NCBI GenBank assembly: GCA_038254545.1
Contig: JBBSGB010000009.1
Location: forward strand, 43,119 to 107,118
Direction of reading: 5' to 3'
DNA length: 64,000 bases
Origin: CAHJXF01 sp038254545
Lineage (GTDB): Bacteria > Pseudomonadota > Gammaproteobacteria > Burkholderiales > Burkholderiaceae_D
Below the pieces are notes generated by a model. It did no database searches, was not told the origin of the DNA, and saw only the letters and a program-made list of their open reading frames with translations. This document shows, piece by piece, positions 56,167-64,000 of the stretch (its first letter is position 1; each line of letters starts with the position of its first letter). The translations under genes were made by a program, and so were the position numbers.

Positions 56167-57629
56167 CCCGAACCGGTGGCGTGTTCGCGCCACCAGGCTT
56201 CGAATGCGCCGATCGGCATCGGCCGCGCGGTGAAGTACCCCTGAATCACGTCGCATCCGAGGGCTCCGAGCAACTCCAGCGTCACTTCGTCTTCGACCCC
56301 TTCGGCCACCGTCTGCAGGTCGAAGTTGTGGGCAATATCGACGATCGAGCGAACGATCCGCATGTCGCTGTCGTGCTTGCCGTCCGACGTCCGCGGGTCT
56401 GACCCGTCGTGATGGGCCGCGCCGAGATTGCGCACGAACAGTTGATCGATCTTCAACTCGTCGAGCGGCATGCGGCGCAGATAGGCGAACGACGAGTAGC
56501 CGGTACCGAAGTCGTCGAGCGACAGCCGCGTGCCCACACGCTTCAAGGCATGCAGGGTCGCAAGCGAGCCTTCGATGTCCTGCATCAAGGTGTTCTCGGT
56601 GACTTCGAGCGTCAGGCGATCGGGCGCGACACCCCACAGCTCGAGCGCCTGTTGCACGGTGCGCGGCAGGTTCACGTCGGTCAGCATCGACGCCGAGAGA
56701 TTGACCGCGATGCGCAGGTCGATGCCTCGCTGCGAGAACGCGGCCGACTGGCGCAGTACGGTGTTGAGCACGAACAGCGTCAGCGTCGGCATCAGGCCTT
56801 GCGCTTCGGCCAGCTCGATCACCTTGATCGGCTCGACCGGCGCGACCCCTTCGGAACGCGACCAACGGATCAGCGCCTCGGCGGCGTCGAAACGTTGCGT
56901 GCGCAGGTTGTATTGCGGTTGCAGCCAGACTTCGAGCTGATTGGCCTGCAGCGCCGCTTCGAGATCGCTCGACAGGTTCGCGTCGTCGTGAACCTCTGCG
57001 CCGCTCTCGGCGATGCGGTACCCCTCTTCGATCGCGCATGCCGCGTGGCACGCTCGATCGGCCGCCGCGATCAGCGACTCGGCATCCACGCCGTGCGCGG
57101 GGAACAGCGCGCAACCGATCGCCGGCCTCACGCGTGCATGAACGTAGCCGCGCAGACCGCCCTCGCGCATCGGCTCCTGCAGGATCTGCACGAGTCGAGC
57201 CGCGACCAAGAGAGCGCGTCCCGCGCTATCGACTTCGGGCAGCACCAGCAACAGGCCCTCGACGCCGATCAATGCGAAGCGATCGCCGGATCGCAGCAAC
57301 TCGGCCGCGCGGCGACAGAGGGTCGCGAGCACGTCGCGCGCGCCCTCGACGCCCGCCAGTGCGCGCGTGCGATCGCTGCGTCTGAGCTCGATCATGAAAA
57401 CACCGAAGCCGCTCGGCGGCGCCTGCAAGTCACCACCGGTCGTGACGCCCGTCTGCAGAAGGTCGGCACAGCGTTTGGCGATCAATGCATTCAGGTAGGC
57501 GAGCAGCGTATCGACGTCGCACTGATGGGCCTCATCGAAAACGGCGGCCACGGGCGCGGACGCAAACGCCGATGCAGCGCGCACCGCATGGCCGGCCGTC
57601 GCGCGCTTCGCCTTCGGCCAGAGATTCAT
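56136..57629 (-). CDS. EAL-domain c-di-GMP phosphodiesterase with degenerate GGDEF domain
   Basis: A 497-residue cytosolic protein. Residues about 70-200 form a GGDEF-like domain whose signature is lost (GVEGLLLVL at 122-130 where GGDEF would be). The EAL domain (about 225-485) keeps the key residues: EAL at 251-253, NLSA, EVTEN, DDFGTGYSS at 372-380, LKIDQ and AEGVEDE. It should hydrolyse c-di-GMP to pGpG. Its start overlaps the upstream HD-GYP gene stop by 4 bases, so the two are translationally coupled. Confidence 0.9.
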   Translation of the reverse strand: MNLWPKAKRATAGHAVRAASAFASAPVAAVFDEAHQCDVDTLLAYLNALIAKRCADLLQTGVTTGGDLQAPPSGFGVFMIELRRSDRTRALAGVEGARDVLATLCRRAAELLRSGDRFALIGVEGLLLVLPEVDSAGRALLVAARLVQILQEPMREGGLRGYVHARVRPAIGCALFPAHGVDAESLIAAADRACHAACAIEEGYRIAESGAEVHDDANLSSDLEAALQANQLEVWLQPQYNLRTQRFDAAEALIRWSRSEGVAPVEPIKVIELAEAQGLMPTLTLFVLNTVLRQSAAFSQRGIDLRIAVNLSASMLTDVNLPRTVQQALELWGVAPDRLTLEVTENTLMQDIEGSLATLHALKRVGTRLSLDDFGTGYSSFAYLRRMPLDELKIDQLFVRNLGAAHHDGSDPRTSDGKHDSDMRIVRSIVDIAHNFDLQTVAEGVEDEVTLELLGALGCDVIQGYFTARPMPIGAFEAWWREHATGSGYLMPSSVTM

Positions 57630-58948
57630 GCGAAATAGAACTGTCTGAGATCGAGCCCGTAGGCGCCCGTCGGCAGGCCGCGCACGATCTTGATGTCGCT
57701 GCCGTCGGCGGCTTTCGGTTGCAACAGAAGATCAAGCGCCATGGGTTCGTGGACTGGCTTTTTTTCGACGTCGGTCAACACCAGCACGCGCGGTTCGAGC
57801 CGACGCACGCGGTTGTGCGCGAGCACGGTTGCGACCTCGCCCGACGACAATTCGACCAGCGAGCCCGCGGGGAACACGCCGATCGCCTGCACGAATTGTT
57901 CGACCAGCGGCGCGTGGTAATGCGTTCCGCCTTGCGCGTAAAGAATCTTCAGTGCGTCGTAGGCCGGCAACGGCTCGGCGTAGGGACGCAGCGAGGTGAG
58001 TGCCGCAAAGGAATCGGCCACCGCCGCCATGCGCCCGTAGATGCCGATCTGCGCGGCCGCGAGACCGGCCGGATAGCCGCTGCCGTCGAGCCGCTCATGA
58101 TGCTGCGCGATGCCGTCGCGCACATCGGCATGCACGTTGCCCGATTCTTCGAGCGCGGCCACGCCGATTTCGACGTGGCGCTTGACCTGAATGAACTCGG
58201 CCGGCGTGAGCTTGCCCTGCTTGAGCAACAGGTCGCGATCGACCCTGATTTTGCCCAGATCGAGCAGCAGGCCGAGCGCACCGAGGTTGCCCAACTGTTC
58301 CGGTGGAAAGCCCAGATGGCGACCCAGCTGAAGCAGATAGACGGCAACCTTCACGCCGTGGGCATAGGTGGCCGAGTCTTCCGTACGAATCCGCGCGACC
58401 CACATCAGCGCATCGGGATTGGCGATCGCGCTCTCGACCATGTTCTCGACGGCGCCGCCGATCGCTTCGAGATTGACCTTCTCGCCGTTGGCCACCTGCT
58501 TGGCGATCAGCTCGAGCGTTGCGTCGGTGCTTCGGTAGACGTCTTCGGCGTGTTCGATCTCTACTTCGATCGGCTTCATTTCGCCATAGATCGTCGGCAC
58601 CACGCCATTGGGAATCAGCCCCAGCGCCTCACGCTCCGCGGCGACCTGTTCGGAGGCCTCTCCGAATTTCCCGAAGCGGTTGCGCAGCCGCTTGATCCAG
58701 TCGAGCGCGTTGAAGCGACGCTCGACGACGTGCAGGTCGGACAGGTGCTCGAACGACCCCGGGACCGAATGCGTGGGATCGATGGTGACCTTCTCGCATT
58801 CCTCCTTGAGCGTCGCGAGCTCGGTCTGGGTCGCGACGCGAAATCCCTGAAGCATGAATGGCGTTTCGCGCCATGCACGATCCAGTTCGGCAACGAACAT
58901 CCCTACCCGAATTTGGTCGACGGGAATCTGAATACTGTTTCTGAGCAT
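57626..58948 (-). CDS. HD-GYP domain protein with DUF3391-like N-terminus and altered HD motif
   Basis: A 440-residue protein. The N-terminal domain (IQIPVDQIRVGMFVAELDRAW) is of the DUF3391 type. The HD-GYP domain spans about 185-350. The GYP part HHERLDGSGYP (283-293) is intact, and the first metal His (197, YAHGVKV) is present. The HD pair, normally LLHDIGK, reads LLLDLGK at 227-233, so His is replaced by Leu at 229. The enzyme may be impaired or act as a c-di-GMP sensor. It is co-transcribed with the EAL gene. Confidence 0.88.
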   Translation of the reverse strand: MLRNSIQIPVDQIRVGMFVAELDRAWRETPFMLQGFRVATQTELATLKEECEKVTIDPTHSVPGSFEHLSDLHVVERRFNALDWIKRLRNRFGKFGEASEQVAAEREALGLIPNGVVPTIYGEMKPIEVEIEHAEDVYRSTDATLELIAKQVANGEKVNLEAIGGAVENMVESAIANPDALMWVARIRTEDSATYAHGVKVAVYLLQLGRHLGFPPEQLGNLGALGLLLDLGKIRVDRDLLLKQGKLTPAEFIQVKRHVEIGVAALEESGNVHADVRDGIAQHHERLDGSGYPAGLAAAQIGIYGRMAAVADSFAALTSLRPYAEPLPAYDALKILYAQGGTHYHAPLVEQFVQAIGVFPAGSLVELSSGEVATVLAHNRVRRLEPRVLVLTDVEKKPVHEPMALDLLLQPKAADGSDIKIVRGLPTGAYGLDLRQFYFA

Positions 58949-59141
58949 GGCGCAGCGGACGGACGGCGTGGAAAGAGTGGAAGGTTAACGGCCTTCTGCC
59001 CCGGGCATTGCGCCGAACAGGACGCAAAGAGTGGGCGACTTCGATCTATGTCGGCATCGGATGGCCAATCTTGATCTGCGCATTCGCGCTCGACGGCGGA
59101 CGCAGCACCTCTGTGGTTCCGAAGAGCGGCCGTAGATCGAT

Positions 59142-60020
59142 CTACAGCGCGAGGCGCTTGCAGATCGCCATCGAGGTGCTGGCCCGGTTGAGCGTGTAGA
59201 AGTGCAGGCCGGGTGCACCGCCCGCGAGCAGGCGTTCGCACAACGCGCTGACGACATCGAGCCCGAACGCGCGAATGGCAGCCGTGTCGTCGCCGAAGGA
59301 CGCAAGCTTCAGGCGGATCCAGCGCGGGATCTCGGCGCCGCAGTTGTCCGAAAAGCGCGCGAGCTGGGTGAAGTTGGTGATCGGCATGATGCCCGGCACG
59401 ATCGCCGCGTCGATACCCAGGTCGCGCGCCGCCTCGACCATGCGGAAGTAGGCGTCGGCATTGTAGAAATATTGCGTGATGGCCGAGTTCGCGCCAGCCT
59501 TGAATTTCGCGGCGAGGTTGGCGAGATCGTCCGCCGGCGACTTCGCCTGCGGATGGGTCTCGGGGTAGGCGGCGACTTCGATGTGGAACCAGTCGCCGGT
59601 TTCGGCGCGCACGAATTCGACCAGGTCGCGCGCATAGCGAAAGTCGCCCGGGCCCGACGCGCCGCTGCCCGAGGGTTGATCGCCACGCAGCGTGACGATG
59701 CGCCTGATGCCCAGGTCGCGATAGTGCAGGAGCGTGTCGCGCATTTCGTCCCTCGACGCGCCGACGCACGACAGATGCGGTGCCGCGACGACATCCTCGC
59801 CATGCATCTCGGTGACGGTGGCAAGCGTGCCTTCGCGCGTCGAACCGCCGGCGCCGAACGTGACCGAATAGAACTCGGGCCGCAAGGCCGAAAGCTCGCG
59901 TCGTACCACGCGCAGTTTTTCGGCGCCTTCCGGAGTTCGGGGCGGAAAGAACTCGAAGCTGATGCCCGCTGACGCTGGCGTTGGCACAGCGCCAGCCGCA
60001 ACAAAGGCCGCTTCAGTCAT
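59142..60020 (-). CDS. metF: 5,10-methylenetetrahydrofolate reductase
   Basis: A 292-residue FAD enzyme that makes 5-methyl-THF for methionine synthesis. ISFEFFPPRTPEGAEKL is the conserved start of the barrel, and VTFGAGGSTREGTL, HLSCVGASRDE and VPGIMPITNF are family motifs. Its start overlaps the holin-like gene by 8 bp, placing it in the ahcY operon. A palindrome (GTAGATCGATCTAC) overlaps its stop. Confidence 0.94.
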   Translation of the reverse strand: MTEAAFVAAGAVPTPASAGISFEFFPPRTPEGAEKLRVVRRELSALRPEFYSVTFGAGGSTREGTLATVTEMHGEDVVAAPHLSCVGASRDEMRDTLLHYRDLGIRRIVTLRGDQPSGSGASGPGDFRYARDLVEFVRAETGDWFHIEVAAYPETHPQAKSPADDLANLAAKFKAGANSAITQYFYNADAYFRMVEAARDLGIDAAIVPGIMPITNFTQLARFSDNCGAEIPRWIRLKLASFGDDTAAIRAFGLDVVSALCERLLAGGAPGLHFYTLNRASTSMAICKRLAL

Positions 60021-60357
60021 TGCGCAACAGGACTGCCGACAGCAGCCACGAGATCACCGAGAACACGATCGATCCGAACACGCCGGCCCAGAAGCCGCCG
60101 ACGTGAAAGCCCGAGAGGATGTCGCCCACGAACCAGAACAACAGGCCATTGATCACGAAGATGAAGAGGCCGAGCGTAAGCAGCGTCACAGGCAGCGTGA
60201 GGATCACCAGGATCGGTCGCACGATCGCGTTGATGAGGCCCAGCACCAGTGCAGCGATCAGCGCGGTCGTGAAGCTGTCCACGCTGATCGATGGGATCAG
60301 ATAGGGCACCGCAAGCAGCGCGACTGCGTTGATCAGCCAGACGAGGATCAGGCGCAT
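60013..60357 (-). CDS. Phage holin family (YvlD-type, DUF360-like) membrane protein
   Basis: A 114-residue protein with four hydrophobic helices, beginning MRLILVWLINAVALLAVPYL. The INAIVRPILVILTLPVTLLTLGLF segment is typical of the holin superfamily IV-like bacterial proteins. Function is unknown; it is not a phage remnant because it sits in a conserved housekeeping operon between ahcY and metF. Confidence 0.82.
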   Translation of the reverse strand: MRLILVWLINAVALLAVPYLIPSISVDSFTTALIAALVLGLINAIVRPILVILTLPVTLLTLGLFIFVINGLLFWFVGDILSGFHVGGFWAGVFGSIVFSVISWLLSAVLLRND

Positions 60358-60387
60358 GGGAACTCCGAATAGAAGATCGACACACGA

Positions 60388-60414
60388 AGGCCGCCGGTCG
60401 ATCGACCGCGGCCT
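60388..60414 (-). terminator. Hairpin between ahcY and the holin-like gene
   Basis: AGGCCGC and CGGCCT flank the perfect palindrome CGGTCGATCGACCG. It would form a very stable stem but lacks a T-run, so it may stabilise the ahcY mRNA end or partly terminate rather than stop transcription. Confidence 0.4.
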
Positions 60415-60431
60415 CCACGCTTTACGGCAGC

Positions 60432-61907
60432 TCAGTACCGATAGGTGTCCTTCTTGTACGGCCCGTCGCGATCGACACCGATATAACCGGCCTGCTCGGG
60501 AGTGAGCTCGGTGAGCATCGCGTTCAGCTTCTGCAACTGCAGCCGCGCGACCTTCTCGTCGAGATGCTTGGGCAGCACATAGACGCCCACCGGATAGTCG
60601 GCGTTCTTGGTCCACAGCTCGATCTGCGCGATCGTCTGATTCGCGAACGACGAGCTCATCACATAGCTCGGGTGCCCGGTGCCGCAGCCCAGGTTCACGA
60701 GGCGGCCCTTGGCGAGCAGGATGATCTTCTTACCATCGGCAAACGTGATGTGATCGACCTGCGGCTTGATCTCGTCCCACTCGTATTGCTCGAGCGACGC
60801 GACATCGATCTCGTTGTCGAAGTGACCGATGTTGCAGACGATCGCCTGATTCTTCATCTTCGCCATGTGATCGTGCGTGATGACCTTGTAGTTGCCGGTC
60901 GCGGTCACGAAGATGTCGGCCTTGTCGGCGGCGTAGTCCATCGTCACGACGCGATAGCCTTCCATCGCTGCCTGCAGTGCGCAGATCGGATCGACCTCGG
61001 TGATCCACACCTGCGCCGACAACGCACGCAAGGCCTGCGCGCTGCCCTTGCCCACGTCGCCGTAACCCGCGACCAGGGCGACTTTGCCGGCGATCATCAC
61101 GTCGGTGGCGCGCTTGATGCCGTCGACCAGCGATTCGCGGCAGCCGTAGAGGTTGTCGAACTTGGACTTGGTGACCGAGTCGTTGACGTTGATCGCGGGG
61201 AACTTGAGCTCGCCCTTCTTGTGCATCTCATAGAGACGGTGCACGCCGGTGGTGGTCTCCTCGGTCACGCCCTTGATGTGCGCGAGACGCGTCGAGTACC
61301 AGGTCGGGTCGGTCGCGAGCTTGGCCTTGATGGCTGCGTAGAGCTCGGTCTCTTCCTCGCTGGTGGGCTTGGCGATGATGGCCGCGTCCTGCTCGGCACG
61401 TGCGCCCAGATGCAGCAGCAAGGTCGCGTCGCCGCCGTCATCGAGGATCATGTTCGAATAGACCGGACCGCTCTTGTCCGCGGGCCATTCGAAGATGCGA
61501 TGCGTGTAGTCCCAGTATTCGGCGAGCGACTCGCCCTTGACCGCGAACACCGGCGTGCCCTGGCCGTTGTGGCCGTTCACCGCGATCGCGGCCGCGGCGT
61601 GGTCCTGCGTCGAGAAGATGTTGCACGAGGCCCAGCGCACTTCGGCGCCCAGCGCCTGCAGGGTCTCGATCAGCACGGCGGTCTGGATCGTCATGTGCAG
61701 CGAGCCGGTGACGCGGGCGCCGGCCAGCGGCTGGCTCTTGGCGAACTCGTCGCGGATCGCCATCAGGCCGGGCATCTCGGTCTCTGCGATCGCGATTTCC
61801 TTGCGGCCCCATGCGGCGAGCGCGAGGTCGGCGACCTTGAAGTCGGAGAAGCCGCCCTTGGGCGAAGTGGAATTCGAAACAGTGGTGGGTTTGAGAACGG
61901 CGTTCAT
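60432..61907 (-). CDS. ahcY: Adenosylhomocysteinase
   Basis: A 491-residue NAD-bound enzyme that splits S-adenosylhomocysteine into adenosine and homocysteine. NAD-binding GKVALVAGYGDVGKGSAQ, substrate motifs GSLHMTIQTAVLIETL, CNIFSTQDHAAAA and C-terminal GPYKKDTYRY are diagnostic. ATG 61907 (MNAVLKPT) is chosen because AAAGGAG sits at the right distance; a frame opening 15 codons earlier lies inside the riboswitch region. It is the first gene of the ahcY-holin-metF operon. Confidence 0.97.
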   Translation of the reverse strand: MNAVLKPTTVSNSTSPKGGFSDFKVADLALAAWGRKEIAIAETEMPGLMAIRDEFAKSQPLAGARVTGSLHMTIQTAVLIETLQALGAEVRWASCNIFSTQDHAAAAIAVNGHNGQGTPVFAVKGESLAEYWDYTHRIFEWPADKSGPVYSNMILDDGGDATLLLHLGARAEQDAAIIAKPTSEEETELYAAIKAKLATDPTWYSTRLAHIKGVTEETTTGVHRLYEMHKKGELKFPAINVNDSVTKSKFDNLYGCRESLVDGIKRATDVMIAGKVALVAGYGDVGKGSAQALRALSAQVWITEVDPICALQAAMEGYRVVTMDYAADKADIFVTATGNYKVITHDHMAKMKNQAIVCNIGHFDNEIDVASLEQYEWDEIKPQVDHITFADGKKIILLAKGRLVNLGCGTGHPSYVMSSSFANQTIAQIELWTKNADYPVGVYVLPKHLDEKVARLQLQKLNAMLTELTPEQAGYIGVDRDGPYKKDTYRY

Positions 61908-61929
61908 CACGCGCTCCTTTCTTTCGAAT

Positions 61930-62031
61930 GAAGTCGTGAGCGCCGTTGCCATCGCGAACCTCCGTGGAAGACTCGCGATGCGTCAAGCCTGGCAGAGTCG
62001 ATGACCGACCCGTCGCAACGCTCCTTGACGC
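61930..62031 (-). ncRNA. S-adenosylhomocysteine (SAH) riboswitch
   Basis: On the minus strand GCGTCAAG (62031-62024) pairs with CTTGACGC (61987-61980) as the closing stem. Between them is the conserved GGAGCGTTGCGACGG core and GCCAGGCTTGACG. After the stem, GCAACGGCGCTC (near 61950-61938) can pair back with GAGCGTTGC as the pseudoknot. Positions and sequence match the SAH riboswitch, known to turn genes on when SAH accumulates, just upstream of ahcY. Exact outer ends are approximate. Confidence 0.9.
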
Positions 62032-62040
62032 GGGACGCGC

Positions 62041-62070
62041 ATTTTAGCGCAGTACGACGGACGCGGCTAA
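62041..62070 (-). promoter_or_regulatory. Probable promoter before the SAH riboswitch
   Basis: TAAAAT (62046-62041, minus strand) is a good -10 hexamer. A start about 7 bases later (near 62034) falls right before the riboswitch. The -35 is weak (TTAGCC, 62070-62065, 18-bp spacing). Confidence 0.5.
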
Positions 62071-62193
62071 CGAGCGGGCGTCGCGTAGCGTTTCAATTTG
62101 AATTCCCGCAGCCGGTCGATGCCGCCTCGCGGCGAGCCGTCGATCTCGGCCACCAAGGCCTTGGCCGCACCGCTGCGCCAGCTGTCAGATGCG

Positions 62194-63027
62194 TCATCCG
62201 AGCCCCGAGGCTCGCGCGATTAGAAGAAACCCCGCGACGACGACGACGGCTCCGGTGGCTCGCGCGACGCGCTCACCGGCCGGTGCGAGACGTTCGACGG
62301 TGATGGCTGCCGCCACGACAGCCATCGCACGGAGGTCCATGACCCCGACGACCAGCAGGATCGTCATCAGACCCGCACAGCAGTAGCTGCAGTGGAGGCC
62401 GAGACGCAGGCCGTATCGCCAAGCTGTGCCAGCGTCGGCCGGCAGCGTACGGTCGCACCCGGGCGCCTCTCGGCAAAAGGCGAGGTGATGCGCCTTCCAA
62501 GCGGTGAGTTGAAGGGAGCCAGCCATCACGACGACCATACCGACCGCGATAGGTACGGCGCGCGCCAGGGCCGGGTGCCGCATCTCGACCGCTGCCAGCG
62601 CGAAGCCCAGCGGAAAGGCGGCCATTCCGAACACAGTCCACACCAAGAAGTACCCCACGCCCGCGAGCGCGGTCAGCCGACCGAGCCGCGTCTCGCCTGT
62701 CCCGCCGACGGCTTGGCGGTAGCGCCACAGCATGGGCACCAACGATGGCAGCATCATCGCTACCATCATCACGACCCACATGCCGAGGAACGATGCCGCG
62801 GCGCCCTGCCACGTATGTCCGGGCATCCGCATCCACGCCATCGACATCGTCCAGCCGCCGGGCATCGGCATCTCGCCCATCGCCGACATGGGCGCGCACC
62901 AGACGATCGTCACCGCAACGCTGGCGGCGAAGAGCAGACCTGAGACGCCGAAGAAGGCTCGCTGGGAAGCCCGCTCGGAAACCATGCGTCGTGAGATCTC
63001 CCGTCCCCCCAGTTGCGCCAACGACAC
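62194..63027 (-). CDS. DUF2182 integral membrane protein
   Basis: A 277-residue membrane protein with about six to seven helices. It has a Met-rich periplasmic stretch (EMPMPGGWTMSMAWMRMPG) and conserved motifs typical of DUF2182, such as WVVMMVAMMLPSLVPM and HCSYCCAGLMTILLVVGVMDL. The Met and Cys/His clusters suggest metal (possibly copper) handling, an inference. It lies 12 bp downstream of the DUF899 gene and is likely co-transcribed with it. Confidence 0.85.
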   Translation of the reverse strand: MSLAQLGGREISRRMVSERASQRAFFGVSGLLFAASVAVTIVWCAPMSAMGEMPMPGGWTMSMAWMRMPGHTWQGAAASFLGMWVVMMVAMMLPSLVPMLWRYRQAVGGTGETRLGRLTALAGVGYFLVWTVFGMAAFPLGFALAAVEMRHPALARAVPIAVGMVVVMAGSLQLTAWKAHHLAFCREAPGCDRTLPADAGTAWRYGLRLGLHCSYCCAGLMTILLVVGVMDLRAMAVVAAAITVERLAPAGERVARATGAVVVVAGFLLIARASGLG

Positions 63028-63039
63028 TCGCGACTTGGC

Positions 63040-63843
63040 TCAGCGCTTGTCGTACTCGTCGTGGCGGCGCCACCAGACACCCGTCTCGTTGCGCCCCTTG
63101 GGGGCGCGGTCGAGCCACTGGTACATGCCCCAGAGGCCGTCCAGTCCGCGTGCATAGGTGGAATAGGTGTGGTAGGCGACGCCCTCCTCGAGCACGAACG
63201 CGCTCATGCCGGGCCTCTCGCGCGTGTACGTGGCCAAGTCGGTTCCGGTCATCGCGGCGTTGTCGGCGGCGGGGTTCTGCATGCGGGTCGCCATCCCCTT
63301 ATCGCTGCCTGACTGCCACGCCGGCTCGCGCCGGTAGTTGTAGTCGATGCCCCCGTCGCGCTGCTGATCCTCGGTGAACGAGGCGTTGAAGTCGAAGTTG
63401 AAGTCGCCGCCGACCGAGGACGCCCAGGGAAACGTCCACCCCATCCGCCGCTTGTACGCCTGCAGCTTCGCGAGCGGCGCCAGCGACACCGCCGACAGCG
63501 TGACGTCGTGGTTCGCCAGGTGGACGGCGAAGCCATCGAACCCGTCCGCGATCGTCGAGCACGTCGCACAGCCGGCCGTGTAGTCGGGCCCGAACATGTA
63601 GTGGTAGACGAGGAGCTGCGAGCGCCCTCGGAAGAGGTCCGCCAGCGAGGCGCTCCCTTCATCGGTCTCGAATCGGTACGCCTTGTCGACCCGGACCCAC
63701 GGCAGCGCCTGCCGTCGCCGCGCCAACTCGTCGCTGCGCCGGGTCAGCGCCTTTTCCGCACTCAGCAGCTCGATCCGGGCTGCAAGCCACTCTTCACGTG
63801 TTCCGGTCATGTGCTTTGTCATCGCGCTTCTCTCCATGTTCAT
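63040..63843 (-). CDS. DUF899 (thioredoxin-like) family protein
   Basis: A 267-residue protein. TREEWLAARIELLSAEKALTR and the DLFRGRSQLLVYHYMFGP region are hallmarks of DUF899. The CATCSTIADGFDG segment places Cys residues where thioredoxin-like folds carry their active site. The start MNMERSAM is supported by AAGGAG at the right distance. Its ATG overlaps the stop of the upstream gene by 4 bases (ATGA). Confidence 0.85.
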   Translation of the reverse strand: MNMERSAMTKHMTGTREEWLAARIELLSAEKALTRRSDELARRRQALPWVRVDKAYRFETDEGSASLADLFRGRSQLLVYHYMFGPDYTAGCATCSTIADGFDGFAVHLANHDVTLSAVSLAPLAKLQAYKRRMGWTFPWASSVGGDFNFDFNASFTEDQQRDGGIDYNYRREPAWQSGSDKGMATRMQNPAADNAAMTGTDLATYTRERPGMSAFVLEEGVAYHTYSTYARGLDGLWGMYQWLDRAPKGRNETGVWWRRHDEYDKR

Positions 63844-64000
63844 GATCTATCTCCTTTCAGACGCCGCACGGCGCGCACCTTTCCGCTCGCTCCGCCGCCG
63901 CAATAAAAGAGGTCTGCCCCGTCGGACTCGAGCCCACTGACGCCGGTGCCGCGCGGCATCTCCAGCCGCTCGAGCACGGCACCGCTGTCCGGGTTGATTC
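63840..64000 (-). CDS. C-terminal end of an unidentified gene (possible beta-propeller protein)
   Basis: The last 52 codons of a minus-strand gene are visible, ending at TGA 63842-63840. The residues include INPDSGAVLERLEMPRG and LFYCGGGASGKVRAVRR, which resemble a blade from a beta-propeller (SMP-30 or streptogramin-lyase-like). The identity is not certain. It overlaps the DUF899 gene by 4 bases, so it is the upstream gene of the same operon. Confidence 0.6.
   Translation of the reverse strand, partial: INPDSGAVLERLEMPRGTGVSGLESDGADLFYCGGGASGKVRAVRRLKGDRS

Noticed and set aside
59132..59145. Perfect palindrome GTAGATCGATCTAC at the metF stop
   Set aside because: It has no loop or T-run and is too short to be a terminator. 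GATC-rich palindromes recur by chance here.
60013..60357. Prophage remnant suggested by the holin-like gene
   Set aside because: It is a known bacterial membrane family sitting in a housekeeping operon. No other phage gene is nearby.

Overview
This window looks like an origin-proximal piece of a high-GC betaproteobacterial chromosome, most likely order Burkholderiales. The evidence is the gene order mnmG-rsmG-parA-parB, then atpI-B-E-F-H-A-G-D-C, then hemE and priA, together with two parS sites and a SAH riboswitch in front of ahcY. I saw no rRNA, tRNA, CRISPR array or intact insertion sequence. This is read by eye; no database search was run.

Layout. 1-7.9 kb: an MFS transporter end, a VOC protein and a LysR regulator, divergent from an indolepyruvate oxidoreductase pair (iorA/iorB) with its own LivK-type binding protein; then a hydroxyacid dehydrogenase. 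8-16.1 kb: GTP-dependent PEP carboxykinase with a clear terminator, a secreted beta-helix protein, and a full branched-chain amino-acid-type ABC operon (livG-livF-binding protein-livH-livM). 16.1-22.2 kb: the partition locus, with one parS upstream of mnmG and one inside it, and a convergent gene for a stand-alone protein carrying four 30-residue MshEN (c-di-GMP receptor type) repeats but no ATPase core. 22.3-34.6 kb: the ATP synthase operon behind a good sigma-70 promoter, a TonB-like lipoprotein, tdk, hemE, an AT-rich spacer with DnaA-box-like sites, and priA.

34.7-50 kb is accessory in character and decayed. rep helicase carries an in-frame TAG. gntP carries a one-base frameshift next to an intact gluconokinase. 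A NAD-dependent epimerase has lost its middle. A copper-type P-type ATPase has two deletions and a micro-inversion of about 96 bp. A class III cyclase is reduced to its C-terminal half. Healthy genes lie between them (csbD, a queuosine-precursor transporter, ttcA, folB, a folM-like reductase, a MidA-family methyltransferase). Within this zone is an ECF41-type sigma factor with two copies of the promoter motif TGTCACA-N16-CGTC, one before its own gene and one before a carboxymuconolactone decarboxylase (AhpD-like) gene. This forms a self-contained autoregulated unit.

50-64 kb: cca, a glutathione S-transferase, an NDUFA9-type epimerase, a soluble lytic transglycosylase, 5-formyl-THF cyclo-ligase, an overlapping pair of c-di-GMP phosphodiesterase-family genes (an HD-GYP protein lacking the metal-binding His, and an EAL protein with a degenerate GGDEF domain), and the methyl-cycle operon ahcY-holin-like-metF headed by a SAH riboswitch. 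The last 2 kb hold DUF2182 and DUF899 genes and the end of a third gene on the minus strand.

The most noteworthy items are the ECF41 regulon with its two matched promoters, the ATPase-less MshEN protein, the micro-inversion in the ATPase pseudogene, and the DnaA-box cluster beside priA.
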